A DNA stretch of 64,000 nucleotides from Daucus carota subsp. sativus. Its lineage: Eukaryota; Streptophyta; Magnoliopsida; Apiales; Apiaceae. Within the stretch, counting starts at the first letter, position 1. Every line of letters starts with the position of its first letter. The notes below the pieces were generated by a model. It was not told where the DNA came from and did not search any database. It worked only from the letters and a program-made list of their open reading frames with translations. The position numbers and the translations under genes are program-made. The stretch spans positions 56,472,949-56,536,948 of the forward strand of contig NC_030383.2 in NCBI RefSeq assembly GCF_001625215.2, written 5' to 3'. Below, piece by piece: positions 1 to 12,497 of the stretch.

Positions 1-2880
1 TTTATTATCTGTCAGGAATAAAAAATGTGACTAGGGTTGCGTTCACTTGTTATGGGTTGTAATGATGGGAGAACGGAATCAAAACTATAAAGAGATGTAA
101 AGGAGAGAGAAGAATGTACGAGAGTATGGTAAGTGAGCATGAATAAGTCTAAATTTTTTATGATAAAAATTGTTGCGAAAATAGTGAAGAAATGAAATGG
201 ATCATTCCTTTCAAAATACGACGTGGCTTAGATTTCTAGTTCAAATAAGGTAGAATGGAATGATGAACAAAATGAAAATAATAAACATTTCTCCAACCTT
301 CCCCGAATAGAGTACAAATTTCATTCAATTCAGGGTTCAAGCCTCAGTTTCTGCAATTGATCACTAAAGGCTGTCAAAATCTACGATGATACAGATCGAC
401 GAACACGTGGACTATGAAACTTGCAAGATAAAATATACCTAACCCGTCCGCTAAAATCTCTGGTGACGGTTCAACCACAACATTGGTGCTGGCTACTATA
501 TAGTCATTATCATGTAATCTTTTTTGTTGTCTAATTGCAGTTCATACACTTAGCAATATGTGGCACAACCAAATTTGTAAATCAAGCACCACTACGAAAA
601 ACAATGATAACTGTAAAGAAATGGTGAAGATAAAAAGTTGTTTCAAGATGTTGATTAGGTCTCACCATATAAATTGAAAGATCATATAAAGGTTTCTTCT
701 TATTTGACAGAAAAAGATTACGTAGATCTTTTCCATTGGATCATATCAGAATCTCACCTTTATATTATTCCTAAGATGTGCAGTTTTGTATCAATGACAG
801 AATCATATTTTGGGGGAAGGTTAAGGTCTTTTTACACACAATAACATCCCTTCATTATGACTCAGATCCTCAGCAAGAGCAGATATCTACTATACTACAA
901 TTTACTGCTAGAGGTAATCTAGGATCGCTGCCTAGGCCGAAACCTTCTACTGATCCACCTGAAAATTTTCAGACATTATTGAATTGTCTAAGTGTGTTAG
1001 TGAGATTAACCCATTTAAACAAGGATTAGTCTGAAGTAAGCTGAAATTACAGGAACAGCTAGTAGACATGTGAAGTTGTCTGAGTCACATGAGTACATAC
1101 AATACCAATTGAATTTTAAGGTTAAGCACTTGGAACAGAATATTTTGCTCTAGCAAGTGGGGAGTAGGCTGCCAGAGGCCACTCAGACTCAGGCCATCTT
1201 TTCATATAAGAACATTCTAATAGATGTGAATATAACCGGACAACTTTTCATGTACAACATTCAAATGGAGGTCAATATTGCCGGACAACTTCAATAATAA
1301 TTAAAAATAAAAAAAAATCTTTTCTATGAAATCTAATCAGTCTCTCTACTAACACCTCACATTTTGAGAAAATCGATAACTTAACATGGTACAAAGCGCT
1401 CTTGAGTTACTTTCATCAATGTCACAAATATATGAAATTTTCTAATCTTCTCTTTCAAAAACGTTATATGATTTGAGGAGAGTTGATAGCTTAACAAATA
1501 ACAATCGACGACGCCAGAACATGACTTTTGTCAGAAGGACTCCATATCTATGGTTTTTTCCAAAATTATATGCTGTAGTTCAATGTGAGGTTGTCAAGAG
1601 TAAAATCTCTAAGAATAATCATTGGAAATGGCCACACTTTATTATATGAAATTTTCCTAGAAAACATCTCAGCTGCTTTCATTTAAATACAAGTTACTGT
1701 CACATGCAATACAGTAACAAATAGCAATAGGACAATAGAAGCTCCATAGCAACAGAATGGAACAATAATAGAATCATCTATATATACTCTCCAGTTCTAT
1801 GAACAAAAATGTCAGTTTCCATTCTTTCAGAGCTGATCAATATTATAGTACCCTTAACTAGAGGAAAAAAAAAAAGAAGCAGTACTAATTAATTATATTT
1901 TGCTTGTAGCATTAATAACTCCAATGAGTGGTCCCTCCAATTGCATTAGTTAGTTAAATGAACCCTAATCATCTTCTAATCTTGTTAATTACTTCAGTAT
2001 CTAATATATGTTTGTGTGATCTAGCCTTATCAAGACTGTGGTCCAAAAACATTCTCGATTAGAGAATCACAGCAGAATTTGTATTAATACAGCTAGATAA
2101 GAATTATTAACTCACATTTTTTTCTAGTTCATGTCATTCTATTCGATTGACGAGGGTACGTGGCCTTGATAACAATCCCCCGACATCTCAGATATACACC
2201 ATCTATATAAACTGATTTTAAGTGAGACACCGTAAAATTCATGTTTCTCCAACATTAGATCTCATATAAACAATTCATATATGTGTGTGTATTAAATTTC
2301 AAATATATATCAAGGCCCATTTTTTTATATATACAATTAAACACACTCGCACACCTATCTCGTCTTTTCAAACACGGTAGGTCCTGCACAGACTGAATAA
2401 GTATCATGTGCTGTATAGTTGAATCTTGAAAATGAAAGCAGGAGTTGGGACAATATCACTAACAATATGCAACCGGGATACACGGAGAGAATATATTTTC
2501 AGACCTAAAGCAGGGGAAAAGGGTCTCCAAAAAGGTGTACAAACCTAAGTAAAGAGATATATAAATGTAAATATTTCATTCTACATCGATGCATGCGACG
2601 ATGCCAGAACAGTTTGTTGAAGTCCTTGAAAGAAACATTAGACTGGCGGTGCATGTTGAGTTTCCCAAACGGGAAAGTCTTAGAGATCAAGTAAACAAAT
2701 CTAGCCATCAAAAACAGTGAGGCTTAAGGATACTCGATCACCATCCATATTATATATCAGGTGGACACAAAAGCATATACATGTGTACACTAGATTTTTT
2801 TCAATCCAGCATGTGCCCTTTACATATGTTTATAACACACCGAGTTAAATTTCTATGAATATTCATCTTTAACGATATTA
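1..2880. other. Spacer without a supported gene
   Basis: AT-rich spacer with frequent stops in all frames. The only stretch that reads at all like protein is about 835-1027 (+), treated separately as a possible relic. No tRNA, terminal inverted repeat pair or long tandem repeat was recognised here. Confidence 0.5.
835..1027 (+). pseudogene. Possible coding relic or lone exon, family unknown
   Basis: An open stretch in one frame has protein-like composition, including the phrase GNLGSLPRPKPSTDPPENFQ followed by a leucine-rich stretch. I do not recognise the family. No convincing start codon or companion exons were found on either side, so it could be a single old exon, a captured fragment or chance. 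Upstream and downstream sequence looks non-coding. Confidence 0.2.
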
Positions 2881-3661
2881 GTTATAAATGTCTAAAAACA
2901 AATGCCATCTCCTGTTCTTGACGATATCTTTTTTCTCTCGTTTTGAGAGTCGACTCCCGTATTAGGGTTTCAGCCGTCACTTCTCCGCCTCCCAGATCTT
3001 CATCTTCTCATCAATTAACCCCTTCGTTCTCTCATCCCCTCTATTATTTTACTAGTTTTTCAATAAAACCAAGATCTAATCTTGTTTGAGTACCTTGTTA
3101 TCAAGGTTGTGTGCCCATTGTTTTGGGATGTCAGTGTGTGCCCATCTTTTTGGGATGTCAGTTTGTTATGTTTTCGTATTTTTATGTGTCTTGATGTGTC
3201 GTTCAATTATCAATCTGAAAAGGATTTATACGGTATTTTGGGAGATCGGTAAGACTCGCATCGATTTCGGAACGATGGTGGATACCGCAAGAGCTCACCT
3301 TTCACAACAAATAATTGTTCATGTTTTGGGGACGTTTGGTGCTCCAGGATCAGTTGATTTGACTGATAGTTCTGAACATTGGGCTACAGATGATGCTTAC
3401 GTGAAGGTCAATTGCGAGACTACTAGTTTCATAACTGATGTAGGTTGGATTGCTCGAGATATCGTTGTAACACTTTTTAGATCAAAGAATATGAATATTC
3501 TATTTGTTAAGCGATCTGAAAACAAAACGACTATTTGTTTAGTTCGTTTTTTGTTTCACAATCAGATTGTAGTTGACAGTTCGGGGGTTTGTCCCGGCTG
3601 GGTTTGCGATTCGTATTAATAAATCCTTTGTTTGTCAAAAAAAAAAAGTTATAAATGTCTA
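2881..3661 (+). mobile_element. Retroposed LINE derivative with poly(A) tail and 14-bp target duplication
   Basis: The insert (2895-3647) lies between two identical 14-bp copies of gttataaatgtcta (2881-2894 and 3648-3661) and ends in an 11-A tail (3637-3647). These are hallmarks of LINE-type target-primed insertion. An open frame (ATG 3086, stop by 3619) ends in a segment like the RNase H domain at the C-terminus of plant L1-type LINEs: VKVNCE, then DVGWIARD, then LFVKRSENKT. The 5' part looks like an untranslated leader. No endonuclease or reverse-transcriptase domain is present, so the copy is internally deleted or a non-autonomous derivative moved in trans. A 28-bp near-perfect tandem repeat lies at about 3108-3165. 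Family assignment rests on short motifs. Confidence 0.7.
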
Positions 3662-3699
3662 TGTTATTGATAGAAAGAATGGTAACATCTTATGGAACA

Positions 3700-6196
3700 T
3701 CAATACCCTTTATTAATAAGCGAAACCACTTTTCGGTGGAACATCGGTACCAAAAGTACCAAAATTTGGTCACTTTCATATTGATTAGGATTTTATAGTC
3801 ATTGTTATATTATTATTAAAAGACTTTTATATTGAATAGAATTTTATTATTAAAGACCTCAATATTCATTAGGACACTGAAAGACTTCTGTATTGATTAG
3901 AATTTTATTATTAAAAACTTCAATATTTATTAGGACAATGTAATATAAATTTTTTATTTAATAACAACAATCATTATAGAATTATGAAAAGATTTTCATA
4001 TTATTAGGATTTTATACTTATTATTATACATTTTTAGGATTCTATAATTATTATTATACAATTATGAAAAGACTTCTATATTGATTCGGATTTTATAAAT
4101 AAAAATTTCAATATTGGTTAAGATTATTATACTACTACATAAAAAGACTTCTATGGTGTTTAGGATTTTGTAATATAACATTTATCCTATTCGCACAGTT
4201 AAATCTCGCTAACAATTTAACTTATGAAACAGTTCTATAAAATTCATATAAAAAATTGGCTATCATCATATTAATTTTTATTTAACAATTATTACTATTA
4301 TCAAAAAAAACTTCTATATTTGACAGGATTTTTTATTATAACAATTATCTTACTAATAAAAATATGTTACCAACAAAATTATTTGTTTTAATTTTTTAAA
4401 ACTCAAATAATTTAATATACGTAACAACTCTATAAATCTTTTATCATACTTCAGAGTTCAAATAAATAGGGAGTTCATATTGATATTAATATAATTCCTA
4501 TCAATAGAATAATAATGTCAACGAAATTATTCGTTTTAATTTTTAAAATTTATACAATTTAATTTACGAAATAAATTGATAAAACTTCTATCGTATTTCA
4601 GAATTAAAGTAAACAAGATTCAATATTGATACCAAATTACCAAAAAAATTGGTCATATATTTTTTAATAAATAATAATTACTATCATTCAATGTTTTTCA
4701 GAAGATAGCGATAAAGACGAATAAGGCGGTGGTAACACTGACTTGATGGAAACTTAAAAAAAATAAGTCAGTGTCCATATTACAACATATAATAAAAGAA
4801 CCAAAACTCCATACATACGTCAAATATTCGTTTTAATTTTTAAAACTCATACACTTTAATTTACGAAACAAATTTATAAAACTTCTATCGTATTTCAGAA
4901 TTAAAATAAACAAGATTCAATATTGATACCAAAGTACCCAAAAATTTGGTCATATATTTTTTAATAATAATTATTATTATCATTCAATGTTTTCCAGAAG
5001 ATTGCGATAAAGACGAATAAGGCGGTGGTAACACCGACTTGACAAATGGAAACTTAAAAAAATGAAGTCATTGTCCATATTGCAACATATATAATAAAAG
5101 AACCAAAACTCTGGACATACGTCAAATATTCGTTTTAATTTTTAAAACTCATACACTTTAATTTATGAAACAAATCTATAAAAGTTCTATCATATATCAG
5201 AATTAAAATAAACAAGATTCGATATTGATACCAAAGTACCAAAAAACTTGATCATTTATTTTTTAATAATAATTATTATTATTATCATTCAGTGTTTTTT
5301 AGAAGATTGCGATAAAGACGAATAAGGCGGTGGTAACACTGACTTGACAAATAGAAACTTAAAAAAAAAATTGAAGTCATTGTCCATATTGCCACATATA
5401 ATAAAAGAACAGAAACTCTAGACATACGTCAAATATTTGTTTTAATATTTAAAACTCATACAATTTAATTTACGAAACAAATTTATAAAATTTCAATCAT
5501 ATTTCAGAATTAAAATAAACAAGATTCGATATTGATACCAAAGTACCAAAAAACTTGGTTATTTATTTTTCAATAATAATAATTATTATCATTTAGTGTT
5601 TTTCAGAAGATTACGATAAAGATGAATTAGGCGGTAGCAACACTGACTTGACAAATAGAAACTCAAAGAAAATGAAGTCATTATCCATATTGCAACATAT
5701 AATAAAAGAAATAAAACTCTAGACATACGTCAAGATATTTGATATCAAATCATTATTCTACTTATGAGTTATATTTTAGAACATATATAATGTTTAGTGA
5801 TTTATAATATAATTGTTTTATCTTTTGATTGCAACGATTATATTGCAGAACATAACCTGCAAATTGTCAGATGTTTACAAATATTATAGACTAAAAAAAT
5901 TAAAATTGAAACGAGTAGAGTATTTTTAAATAATTTTGGACAACAATACTCTTATTTTGTGGACTCCATAGAACATGGACCCATATTATTATGAAATAAA
6001 TTTAAAGTATGATCAAATTTTAATAATTAGAAGATCTTATATTAAATAACAATAATTTAAATATCATTTAAAAACAATAATTTAAATAGGTATAATAAAG
6101 ATATAATAATATAATTAAAAAAAACATTATTCTTCTAATGAATAACAAATTTTAAAATTTTATTTAAACCCGTGCTTGGCACGGGCTATCAACTAG
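3700..6196 (+). mobile_element. Non-autonomous Helitron 1 (about 2.5 kb)
   Basis: The 3' end is well supported: a 7-bp GC hairpin (CCCGTGC-TTG-GCACGGG, 6169-6185) stands 7 bases before a terminal CTAG (6193-6196), followed by host T. The proposed 5' end, TC at 3700 preceded by A, starts with a run resembling other plant Helitron 5' ends (TTTATTAATAAG), so the insertion fits the A|T target rule. There is no RepHel coding capacity. The interior is very AT-rich and carries a four-copy array. The 3' end is more secure than the 5' end. Confidence 0.6.
4530..5740 (+). repeat. Tandem array, four copies of about 300 bp
   Basis: The landmark GATAAAGACGAATAAGGCGG recurs with small changes beside GAAGAT at 4701, 4997, 5302 and 5606, giving periods of 296, 305 and 304 bp. 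The second landmark TTCGTTTTAATTTTTAAA starts at 4530, 4827, 5129 and 5436. Copies differ by scattered substitutions and by poly(A) and TAA length. The array lies wholly inside Helitron 1. Confidence 0.9.
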
Positions 6197-7180
6197 TATA
6201 TACTTTGATGATATCGATTATATTATTTGACTTCTGAACGTTGATCAAATATAATGAGATGTCTTTTTTAATCTCGTTTTCCTACATTATCTTTGTATTT
6301 TTAACTAAGAATTTCATAGGAATGGAGATGATCTAACCCATGAGTTAGGATTGCAAAAGATAAAAAGCGGATCAGATTAAACCCAAACTGCTGAACAGCG
6401 TTATGAATTTCTTATATATTAACTATAGATAACTTATTCTTCATAAACTATGGTGATTTTTAAATGTATAAAAATGTCTTGTAACTTTTGTTTCTTTAGT
6501 TAAATGACGATGATGATTTGTTAAATTATTTTGCTAAATGCCCAATTTCATATGATTAACCAATTTTATCAGTAATTTAAAAAAAATCGATTTATTTAAA
6601 AATTTCCGATTAATCTTTAATAAATACTTGAAAAATATTTACCGATTTATCTATTTATCTATTACATTCTCATTGACCGAAAAATTTCTAATTTATCGGA
6701 AAAAATTAAATAAATTCTAAGTCAGTAGATTAAGGAATTGGTTCTAATTCTCTATTTTAGAACTATGATTTTGTCAGGAATGATTATTTTTTGAATCAAA
6801 TCTTTCGATCTGCATCGACAAAACTGAAAAAATAAATAGAAAACGGGCCTGGCACGTAAAAACTGGACTTTAAAATGACAAAGTTTTTAAAGCCCGTATA
6901 ACTAGTACTAGACGGCCCAATCAAAGCTCAAAGGATAAAATATGGGAACCACAACTTCACCGACGTGTCAGAGGCTACGACATAGCAACTGCCAAGTGAC
7001 CACGTGTCAAGCAGACACCACTTCTGTTTAATATGTTCTTGCACACAACTTCTGTATCTATTCTGTATGTCTTTTCATCCCATCTTGTACAAAACTCAAC
7101 ATCACTGATCCTTAAAACTTAACACAACCACGTTATATATTTTATATGTACTTGTATATGTTTAGAAGACAACTATGTTT
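6197..7180. other. Spacer and probable LAZ1-like promoter
   Basis: No gene seen. The region around 6950-7030 is less AT-rich and contains CACGTGTC-type sequence (a G-box/ABRE-like core near 7000), which could belong to the promoter of the downstream LAZ1-like gene. This is inference only. Confidence 0.3.
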
Positions 7181-7427
7181 CGGGTAAATTATTTCTAATG
7201 CTGTAAGGAGGGGCCAAAATCTTTGTCGCAGGTCAGTGTGATTATGTATGAGTTTTTGTTTTTTTAATGCTTTCTTTCCAATTTAATTATGATTATGTTG
7301 TATTTTGATATATGGATCGGTAGATTTGTACCCATTTGTGTCTTTCTTTGTTGAATTCGAATTGTAAGTGAATTGTTTCAGCAGGAGAGTAGTTGTGTTT
7401 GCCATTTTAGTTTAGAAGATTTTAAAG

Positions 7428-8005
7428 TGATTATGAAAACTTTGGTCTATTCAAGGGGGATGGACTCAATTGTGCAATTTTTATTACTCCAGCAGTCCCT
7501 GTGTTAAGAAAAATGTATAAAGAAATGTGAAATAGTAAGAAAAGTGGTAAAGTGGTGAGAATTATTAATATTTAACTGATAGATTGATAAAGTAGATGAA
7601 TATAGCGGGTGAGATTTGTTTATATAATATTTATAAAAGTTTACGTTTTTGGTAAGTTTTGAAATATAAAAAACTATGAAAAAATCCGAGAAAGGGAAGT
7701 GTACTTAACAGTAATGAGGGACTACTACAGTGTGAGAAGAGTAAGATCCAGAAAGCAAATCAATCGGCAATACCAATAACAAAACACAGCCATGAGAACA
7801 AATGTATTTTTCTCAAAATTATAGTCTAGGCCTCTAGGGTATCATGTAGCTACTTTGTTGGAGATGCTCTAAATTGCCGTTATCTATGAAAGTTTTGGTC
7901 TATTCAAGGATGATGAACTCAATATTACAATATCTGTTATTTCAGTATGAGAAGAGTAAGATTTAGATGGCAATATCAGTAACAAAACACAGCCATAAAA
8001 AAAAC
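7428..8005. repeat. Direct duplication, one copy interrupted by a MITE
   Basis: Copy A runs 7428-7486 and resumes at 7726-7795; copy B runs about 7885-8005. Shared landmarks are TTTGGTCTATTCAAGG (near 7440 and 7895), GAGAAGAGTAAGAT (near 7734 and 7950) and AACAAAACACAGCCAT. Copy B lacks the 239-bp insert found in copy A, so it is a paralogous empty site. The block lies between the probable 5' UTR exon and the first coding exon of the LAZ1-like gene. Confidence 0.75.
7487..7725. mobile_element. Stowaway-like MITE with TA target duplication
   Basis: Ends read CTCCAGCAGTCCCTG and, in reverse complement, GTAGTCCCTCATTACTG, flanked by TA on both sides (7485-7486 and 7726-7727). The interior shares TTTTGAAATATAAAAAA-type sequence with the MITE at 47340-47608, so the two are likely one family. 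Its insertion is confirmed by the empty site in the second copy of the surrounding duplication. Confidence 0.7.
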
Positions 8006-8453
8006 TCTGTGCCACCGGTCTTTTGAAATTTTTTACAGCCTCGGGACATTTATATTTCAGAAAATTATAATTTTCCGGAATATGACATACTATCTATGAT
8101 AATTGTCGATCACCTAAGCTCATACTACGATACTAAGTTCAAACCCAACAACTAAGCACCATTGCACGAATGTGACACATTGCTAGTTTTTTGTTTTTTT
8201 TTTGCCATTGCAATTAAATTTTTGACTATCAGCTATCCCCATAATGCTCCCATTTATTCATTTTCTTGTTATGTTTTGCCTTAATGCATTTGCAAGTAGA
8301 ATCACGGTGAACAGAATCTTTGTTGCTCAATGTGACCATCTTAGTTGTGTGATTCTGTTGTCATTATTTTATAGGTTGATGAGTACATGCTGAAGACAAA
8401 AATACTAGGCAACGTGTAATAAGAATTATGTCATAGTGGAAGATGCTCGTGGT

Positions 8454-11400
8454 ATGGCGTCAGTCAACATCTCCGCTTACAGAAGTACATATAGTGATCT
8501 TTATCAACCAGCCGTCATTTTTGCAGGATCCTCTGTCTTGATAGCATTAGTTTCTTCTTTCAGTTTAATACGCCAGCATCTTGTATCATATACCAAACCC
8601 GAGGTTAGTTCATATCAGTTGCAGTTGCTATGCTCAATTCCATGATAGGAATTTAACTGTCAAATCCTATAAGGTAGAATTGTTTGAGGCTATAAGAATA
8701 TTGATTATAATTTTATTAGCAAGTCGACAATCTATCCTGTTGTGGAATTTGGGTAGTAAAATATGTATTACAATGCGTTCTAATCTGTTTTATTATTGTA
8801 AATTTGTAATTTAGGAACATAAACTTAAACTCTTAAAACAGGTTGATATCAATATATGCTTGCTCACCTGACATTAGAAAAACAAATGAGGTTGAAGTAT
8901 CATTTAGAATTTTAGTACTAGGATCTTTAAGCTCTTATATTGGCATTTTGCAGGAGCAAAAATGGATTGTTGGAGTTTTGTTTATGGTTCCCATATACGC
9001 TATTCAGTCAGTAAGTATCTATTCCAGTTGAACCATATTGTAAACATCACCTTTTCTTAATCAGGGTCCAATTTGCTAATAAATCTGATGCGGAACAAAA
9101 GTTATTGCAATACCCAGACAGTATAATGCCATGATCCTATCTCAAGAAGCGTATATCTTAGCAGAGAGTAGTGCCAAGAACGCTGAGCATCACTTTGTTT
9201 CTTCTGTTACTTGCAGTCATTTCTGTTTTACATTGCTGATTGACTTGTATCATTTGACAAATCTCTGAATATTATTTCAAAACCAAAATGGATGTTATTA
9301 GGAATGTCTTCATGAAATAAGTAAGCAAGTCTTCGTAGATTTATAAATACAGTCAATATTAAGGTCAATGAATTATATTAATTCCTCTGAATTGGCTATC
9401 AGTATCACCCGATTCCATGTTCATCCTTCCTTATCTTTTACTTGCAACTTTTGCATTCTTCTCAAAAGTTGCCATTTTCAACCACCTATATATTCTAAGA
9501 ATTGCTGAAGTACGCTTTGTCGTTTCCATAATGTCACATGACTACTATGAATTCCTTGTATCATAAGAATTGAACATAGATATGGCAGGACACCCGCAAC
9601 TTACATAGAAAAGATATTTAAGAACGTTTAGAACAATTTCATGTTGTATTGTATTTTACTATGTTATCATTTATCTGATATTTTGAATTGTACAGTTATG
9701 ACTACTACGCTCTGTTTCAGATAGAGATGGTGGCTTATTATAGAACACTATACAAAATAGATTTACATATTTTCAGAGGCTTGCTACTTTAGAAGTTCTG
9801 TCACTTGATCTGATAATATTCATGCAATTCCCAGATTATATCTTTGGTGTACCCAAAGTTTTCTTTGGCTCTTGATATTTCAAGAAACTGTTATGAGGCA
9901 TTTGCCCTTTATTCTTTTGGGAGTTACCTAATCGCTGTTCTTGGTAAGCACTACATACACTCTGCTTGGGAAAATATTCTAAATATATCTATATTGATTA
10001 ATATTTATGCCAGGGGGAGAAGAAAGAGTCGTAGAACTGCTAGAAAGTGAATCGAGAAAGTCTTTAAACAAGCCATTGCTGGAGGAAGATGATGAAAGAC
10101 AGCTACAGAAAAGAAATTTTATTGATTTCTTCCGTAGACCAAATATGCTTGGAGAACACTTGCTGACAATCGAGAAGTTTGGCCTAGTTCAATATGTGAG
10201 TCATGGAAGAAGTCTTTTCTACTTTTATGTAAATCTCTTAATTTCTAATATGTAATTGCTCAGATGATCTTAAAGACCTTATGCGCGTTCTTAGCACTTG
10301 TACTGGAGATCTTTGGTGTATATGGTGATGGAGAGTTCAAGTGGTATTACGGGTACGTATCATTAACGAGTAAGTAAATCTCAACAATTTTATCATCATA
10401 AGTGGAGTTCAAGTGATGTTTGTTTTTCGCTGTTGTATTTTTTAGCTATTTTTGTTATTGCCTCTTTGTCTTTCTTTGGATAACCTACAACTCCTTGTAG
10501 AATGAAGCACACATGTCTTTTCAGAAAATGAAGAGACTATTGCTTTCAAGTATAATGTTTGCTCCTCTTGACTAGAAGGAATGAGAATGAGTTAGGAATG
10601 AGATGAAAAAATGTGAAGAATTTTAAAGTTCAAAGAGAAGGGGAAATAGGGAATAGAATGAGCGGGTGCCAATATTTTTTGGTAAGATATGGGCATGATG
10701 CAAGGAGGAATGAATTATTATTCGTTGCTAAATTGGTGGGATTGTTATTCATTGCTAGAATGAAAATTATGAACAATAGCTCAAAAACTTTTAAAAAAAT
10801 TATTCCTCCCAACAAGCGATAGGTTTTAAATGGAATTCAAGATGTATTTGGAATCTCCGTATTACATTACAGTTTTGGTGATTTTTTATACGTAATTTCT
10901 TATTGCTCATGATTTTTTTTGGCCCTGTAGGTAATGAACCTATTTTCCACTTCAAGTTACAACAGTATTTGTTCACTTTTGTTTCAGATACCCATACATT
11001 GCTGTAGTATTGAACTTCAGTCAGACGTGGTCATTGTATTGCCTTGTGCAGTTCTATAATGTAACTCATGAGAGACTTAAGCCGATAAAGCCTCTGGCGA
11101 AGTTCATTAGCTTTAAGGCTATTGTGTTTGCAACTTGGTGGCAAGGTCTGGGCCTGGCTTTATTGTCTTCTCTTGGCGTTCTACCTCAGGAAGGAAGAGT
11201 GGAAACAGAATTGCAGGATTTCTTGATCTGTATAGAGGTAAGTTTCTTCTGTGCTGCAAAATAGACGACACTAACTTTTGTGGTACTAAAACCTCTTTAA
11301 GAGTGTTGCAGCCAACATTTTTACCAGCCCAAAGCTAGTTCTTTTTATTCAAATGAAAGCAGATATACCAACCATAGTTTGAGGACGATGTAGGATATAG

Positions 11401-12497
11401 CTTTTGCAACAGAAACTTAGGTATCTCTAGGTTGCTTATTATCATATTTGACCGTACTACAACAACCGCGTTTCTGCTTTTGTTTTTAAGCTTGTCCTGT
11501 TAGATCACTAGTTCTAGTCAGCATTAAACTTGTATCCGTTGAACTAACTTTGTGAAAGTAAATTCCATATGTAGCCCATGAAGTACTTGATATTCTTTCT
11601 TAGTTTGATGTGTGGATCTCTGAAGATGTACAAGTTTCTGATTGGGGACACTTTCATTTTGCAGTTATAGAGCCAGAGGTACATGGAACTATGTCTTTAT
11701 ATGAGAAAGATTTAGCTCAATACATATGAAAACTTAATGATGGTTGTACAAGACCAGCAGTTTTGCAATATTTGGTCTATATAGAACTATAGACATTACG
11801 CCTCAATATATAGAACTCTATAGAGATGACATATACAGCAGTTAATCTATTATGAAAACCTAATGTTGTTGTTGAAATCTTAATCCTGAGAAGCCGTCTT
11901 CTTTTTTAAGTTAAAGCATTTCAGTTTACTTTTTCTAGATTATCTCATGCAACTGTTTTTCCTTTGACAGATGGCTGTTGCAGCTCTTGCCCACATTTTT
12001 GTCTTTTCTGCAAAACCTTATCATCTAGTGCCAGCTTCTGAGAATTCAAGGATTGAAACCGAAGCAACCCAGGCAATGCTGAAGAAACATAAGGGTGATG
12101 AGGAGAACCCAGCTCTTTATGAGAGGACCAGTGTGAGAGAGAGTGTTCAAGATATTGTTGTTCAAGGAGGTCACCATGTGAGATCTTGCTCAACTTTCTT
12201 GTCCAATTGAAATTTTTTTTCTTTTTCAAGTAACAATATCATAGTAATAGTTGTTTCCTTAATATTTGACAGGTTGTTGAGGATGTTGTATTGACCATTA
12301 ATCAAGCAATTGAACCTGTGGAAAAGGGTATGACAAAAATTCAAGAGACTTTCCACGAAATAACAGTCAGAGATGATGAAAAAGAGTCGGAAGTAAAAGT
12401 TGAAGAACACGAACAAGATGTTACAGTAGATGACACTCATGTATCGACTTCAGAGGATAAGGTTACTATCGAGAGTAGTGGCAGAACAGGGAGTTGA
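8454..12497 (+). CDS. LAZ1H2: LAZ1 homolog, DUF300/OSTalpha-type multi-pass membrane protein
   Basis: Eight coding exons: 8454-8603, 8954-9010, 9835-9943, 10014-10195, 10264-10352, 10988-11237, 11971-12177 and 12273-12497. They join in frame to 422 aa with GT-AG junctions. The family signature is clear: EQKWIVGVLFMVPIYA, RNCYEAFALYSFGSYL, GVYGDGEFKWYYGYPY, VLNFSQTWSLYCLVQFYNV and KPLAKFISFKAIVFATWWQG. Several hydrophobic segments fit a multi-pass protein; the C-terminus is an acidic cytosolic-type tail with VEKGMTKIQETFHEI. It looks closest to Arabidopsis LAZ1H2 by memory. Arabidopsis LAZ1 was found as a suppressor of acd11 autoimmune cell death, and LAZ1 proteins have been tied to tonoplast and brassinosteroid trafficking. 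ATG 8454 is the first ATG of the open exon; the reading frame extends upstream only without an ATG. It is convergent with the TBL gene. Confidence 0.93.

Larger units (their letters stand above)
7180..8453 (+). promoter_or_regulatory. Probable 5' UTR with a large leader intron, LAZ1-like gene
   Basis: A donor-like site CGCAG|GTCAGT near 7230 and an acceptor TTTTATAG near 8374 could bracket a ~1.1-kb leader intron. The stretch 8375-8453 then runs into the ATG at 8454. The splice sites are inferred by eye; transcript data would settle them. Confidence 0.4.

Noticed and set aside
10550-10870. Possible transposon in the fifth intron of the LAZ1-like gene
   Set aside because: GGAATGAGAATGAG-type phrases hint at a MITE, but no inverted ends or target duplication could be fixed.
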